DNA from: Clostridiales bacterium
GTDB taxonomy: Bacteria; Bacillota; Clostridia; Lachnospirales; Lachnospiraceae
Reading direction: 5' to 3'
Length of the DNA stretch: 64,000 nucleotides
Assembly: GCA_018374355.1 (NCBI GenBank)
Contig: JAHAFI010000005.1
Location: 1 to 64,000, forward strand
Both the position numbers and the translations under genes were made by a program. The notes under the pieces are model-generated. The model saw only the letters and a program-made list of their open reading frames with translations, searched no databases and was not told the origin of the DNA. Positions within the stretch are counted from its first letter, which is position 1, and every line of letters begins with the position of its first letter. This document shows, piece by piece, positions 63,129 to 64,000 of the stretch.

Positions 63129-64000
63129 TTATGGAAGCTGTTTTCCTGCTGCCATGTATAGTGCATACCACTCTTCTCTTGTAAGCTGCACATCCGATGC
63201 CTTGCAGATTCCTCTGAGACGCTCTTCATTTGTAGTTCCCACAATCGTCTGTATCCTTGCCGGATGCCGGAGAATCCAAGCAACCGCTATGGCATTGTTA
63301 GTCACCTGATATTTTTCAGCAAGCTGGTCAATCAACTGATTCAGCTTAGGATATTTTTCGCTGCCCAAAAAGACACCTTCAAACATTCCATACTGGAACG
63401 GGGACCACGCCTGAATGGTAATGTCTTTCAGCCGACAGTATTCCAGCACACTGCCGTCCCTGTTTGTTCCAGCATCGTTGTGGACATTTACATTAATACC
63501 GGAATCAATAATATCACAATGGGCAATGCTGAGCTGAAGCTGGTCGATCAGAATTTTCCCGCCGCAGTAATGATTCAGCAATTCCATCTGCATGGAATTT
63601 TGGTTGCTCACACCAAAATAACGTACCTTTCCTGCCTTTTCCAGAATTTCAAAAGCTTCTGCCACTTCTTCCGGTTCCATCAGGGTATCCGGGCGATGCA
63701 GCAGCAAAACGTCCACATAATCCGTGTTGAGACGCATAAGGCTTTCATCTGCGGATTTCAAAATATGTTCCTTAGAGAAATCATAACTGGTTCCGGGATG
63801 GATGGCGCACTTTGTTTGGATAAACATATTCTCTCTCATTCCTGCGTCAACCACCTGTCCGAAAACACGCTCTGCTTCTCCTCCCGCATAGATGTCTGCA
63901 TGATCAAAAAAATTGATTCCGCAATCCATGGCGGTGTCGATTAACCTTCTCACTGCTTTTTCTGACTGCAGGCCGGTAATCCGCATACAGCCCAGTGCAA
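63129..64000 (-). CDS. Aldo/keto reductase (5' end outside the window)
   Basis: At least 290 residues; the frame continues off the window edge (ALGCMRITG at the visible start), so the N-terminus is missing. Family motifs: FFDHADIYAGGEAERVFG (Asp and catalytic Tyr), FIQTKCAIH (Lys), VDVLLLHRPDTLMEPEEV (His), GKVRYFGVSNQN, LDQLQLS-like strand IDQLQLSIAH and the NADP-binding IQTIVGTTNEERL. It resembles the YdhF-type oxidoreductases. The physiological substrate is unknown. Confidence 0.92.
   Translation of the reverse strand, partial: ALGCMRITGLQSEKAVRRLIDTAMDCGINFFDHADIYAGGEAERVFGQVVDAGMRENMFIQTKCAIHPGTSYDFSKEHILKSADESLMRLNTDYVDVLLLHRPDTLMEPEEVAEAFEILEKAGKVRYFGVSNQNSMQMELLNHYCGGKILIDQLQLSIAHCDIIDSGINVNVHNDAGTNRDGSVLEYCRLKDITIQAWSPFQYGMFEGVFLGSEKYPKLNQLIDQLAEKYQVTNNAIAVAWILRHPARIQTIVGTTNEERLRGICKASDVQLTREEWYALYMAAGKQLP

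Overview
The window looks like a chromosomal stretch from a Gram-positive anaerobe of the Lachnospiraceae type (Blautia/Ruminococcus-like; the genus is not certain). Reasons: moderate GC content, strong GGAGG ribosome sites, a tRNA-Cys T-box ahead of a cysE-cysS-mrnC-rlmB-sigma-H cluster, hybrid-cluster protein, an ECF pantothenate transporter, many glycan-utilisation genes, and short intrinsic terminators. Most genes lie on the minus strand. I see no prophage, insertion sequence, CRISPR array or rRNA.

Layout. 1-2.9 kb: YqeG phosphatase, patatin lipase, citrate synthase. 3-14.3 kb: deoxysugar catabolism, with rhamnose isomerase and kinase (rhaA, rhaB), fucose mutarotase (fucU), fucose isomerase (fucI) beside an AraC regulator, and fuculose-phosphate aldolase (fucA) beside a DeoR regulator. 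Interspersed are GDPD, recQ and a truncated HD-domain gene. 14.7-19.2 kb: a GH38-like protein, a Crp/Fnr regulator and divergent hcp. 19.3-25.4 kb: a sugar ABC transporter with a PHP-domain hydrolase and a GntR/LacI-type regulator. 25.4-32.8 kb: cell-envelope and general metabolism genes (LytR-CpsA-Psr protein, esterase, GH3, a zinc-ribbon/C-type-lectin membrane protein, Xaa-Pro peptidase, O-acetylhomoserine sulfhydrylase). 32.9-35.6 kb: CoA synthesis (coaBC, ECF pantothenate transporter, coaX). 35.7-38.8 kb: metallophosphoesterase, hflC, hflK. 39-44.8 kb: ketopantoate reductase, a large DUF2298 membrane protein, a GT2 glycosyltransferase, then a two-gene HTH plus HipA-like kinase module with its own promoter and palindromic operator. 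45-50.3 kb: a branched-chain amino acid ABC operon (livJ-H-M-G-F) ending in a cytidylate-kinase-like gene. 50.5-54.4 kb: nicotinamidase-like hydrolase, a CxxC redox protein, cupin, GH51 arabinofuranosidase, AraC regulator, tRNA-Thr. 54.4-59.8 kb: an MFS transporter and the cysteine T-box operon. 60-64 kb: GH130 enzyme, ispF, an odd lysine-rich frame, a cluster of TTGGAC palindromes, a tRNA Met-Val-Met cluster and a truncated aldo/keto reductase.

The least explained parts are at 44.1-44.9 kb (HTH/HipA-like kinase module) and 61.1-62.4 kb (SD-bearing tandem repeat, lysine-rich frame fused in frame to ispF, and four palindromic TTGGAC units). No database search was possible; family names come from motif recognition.
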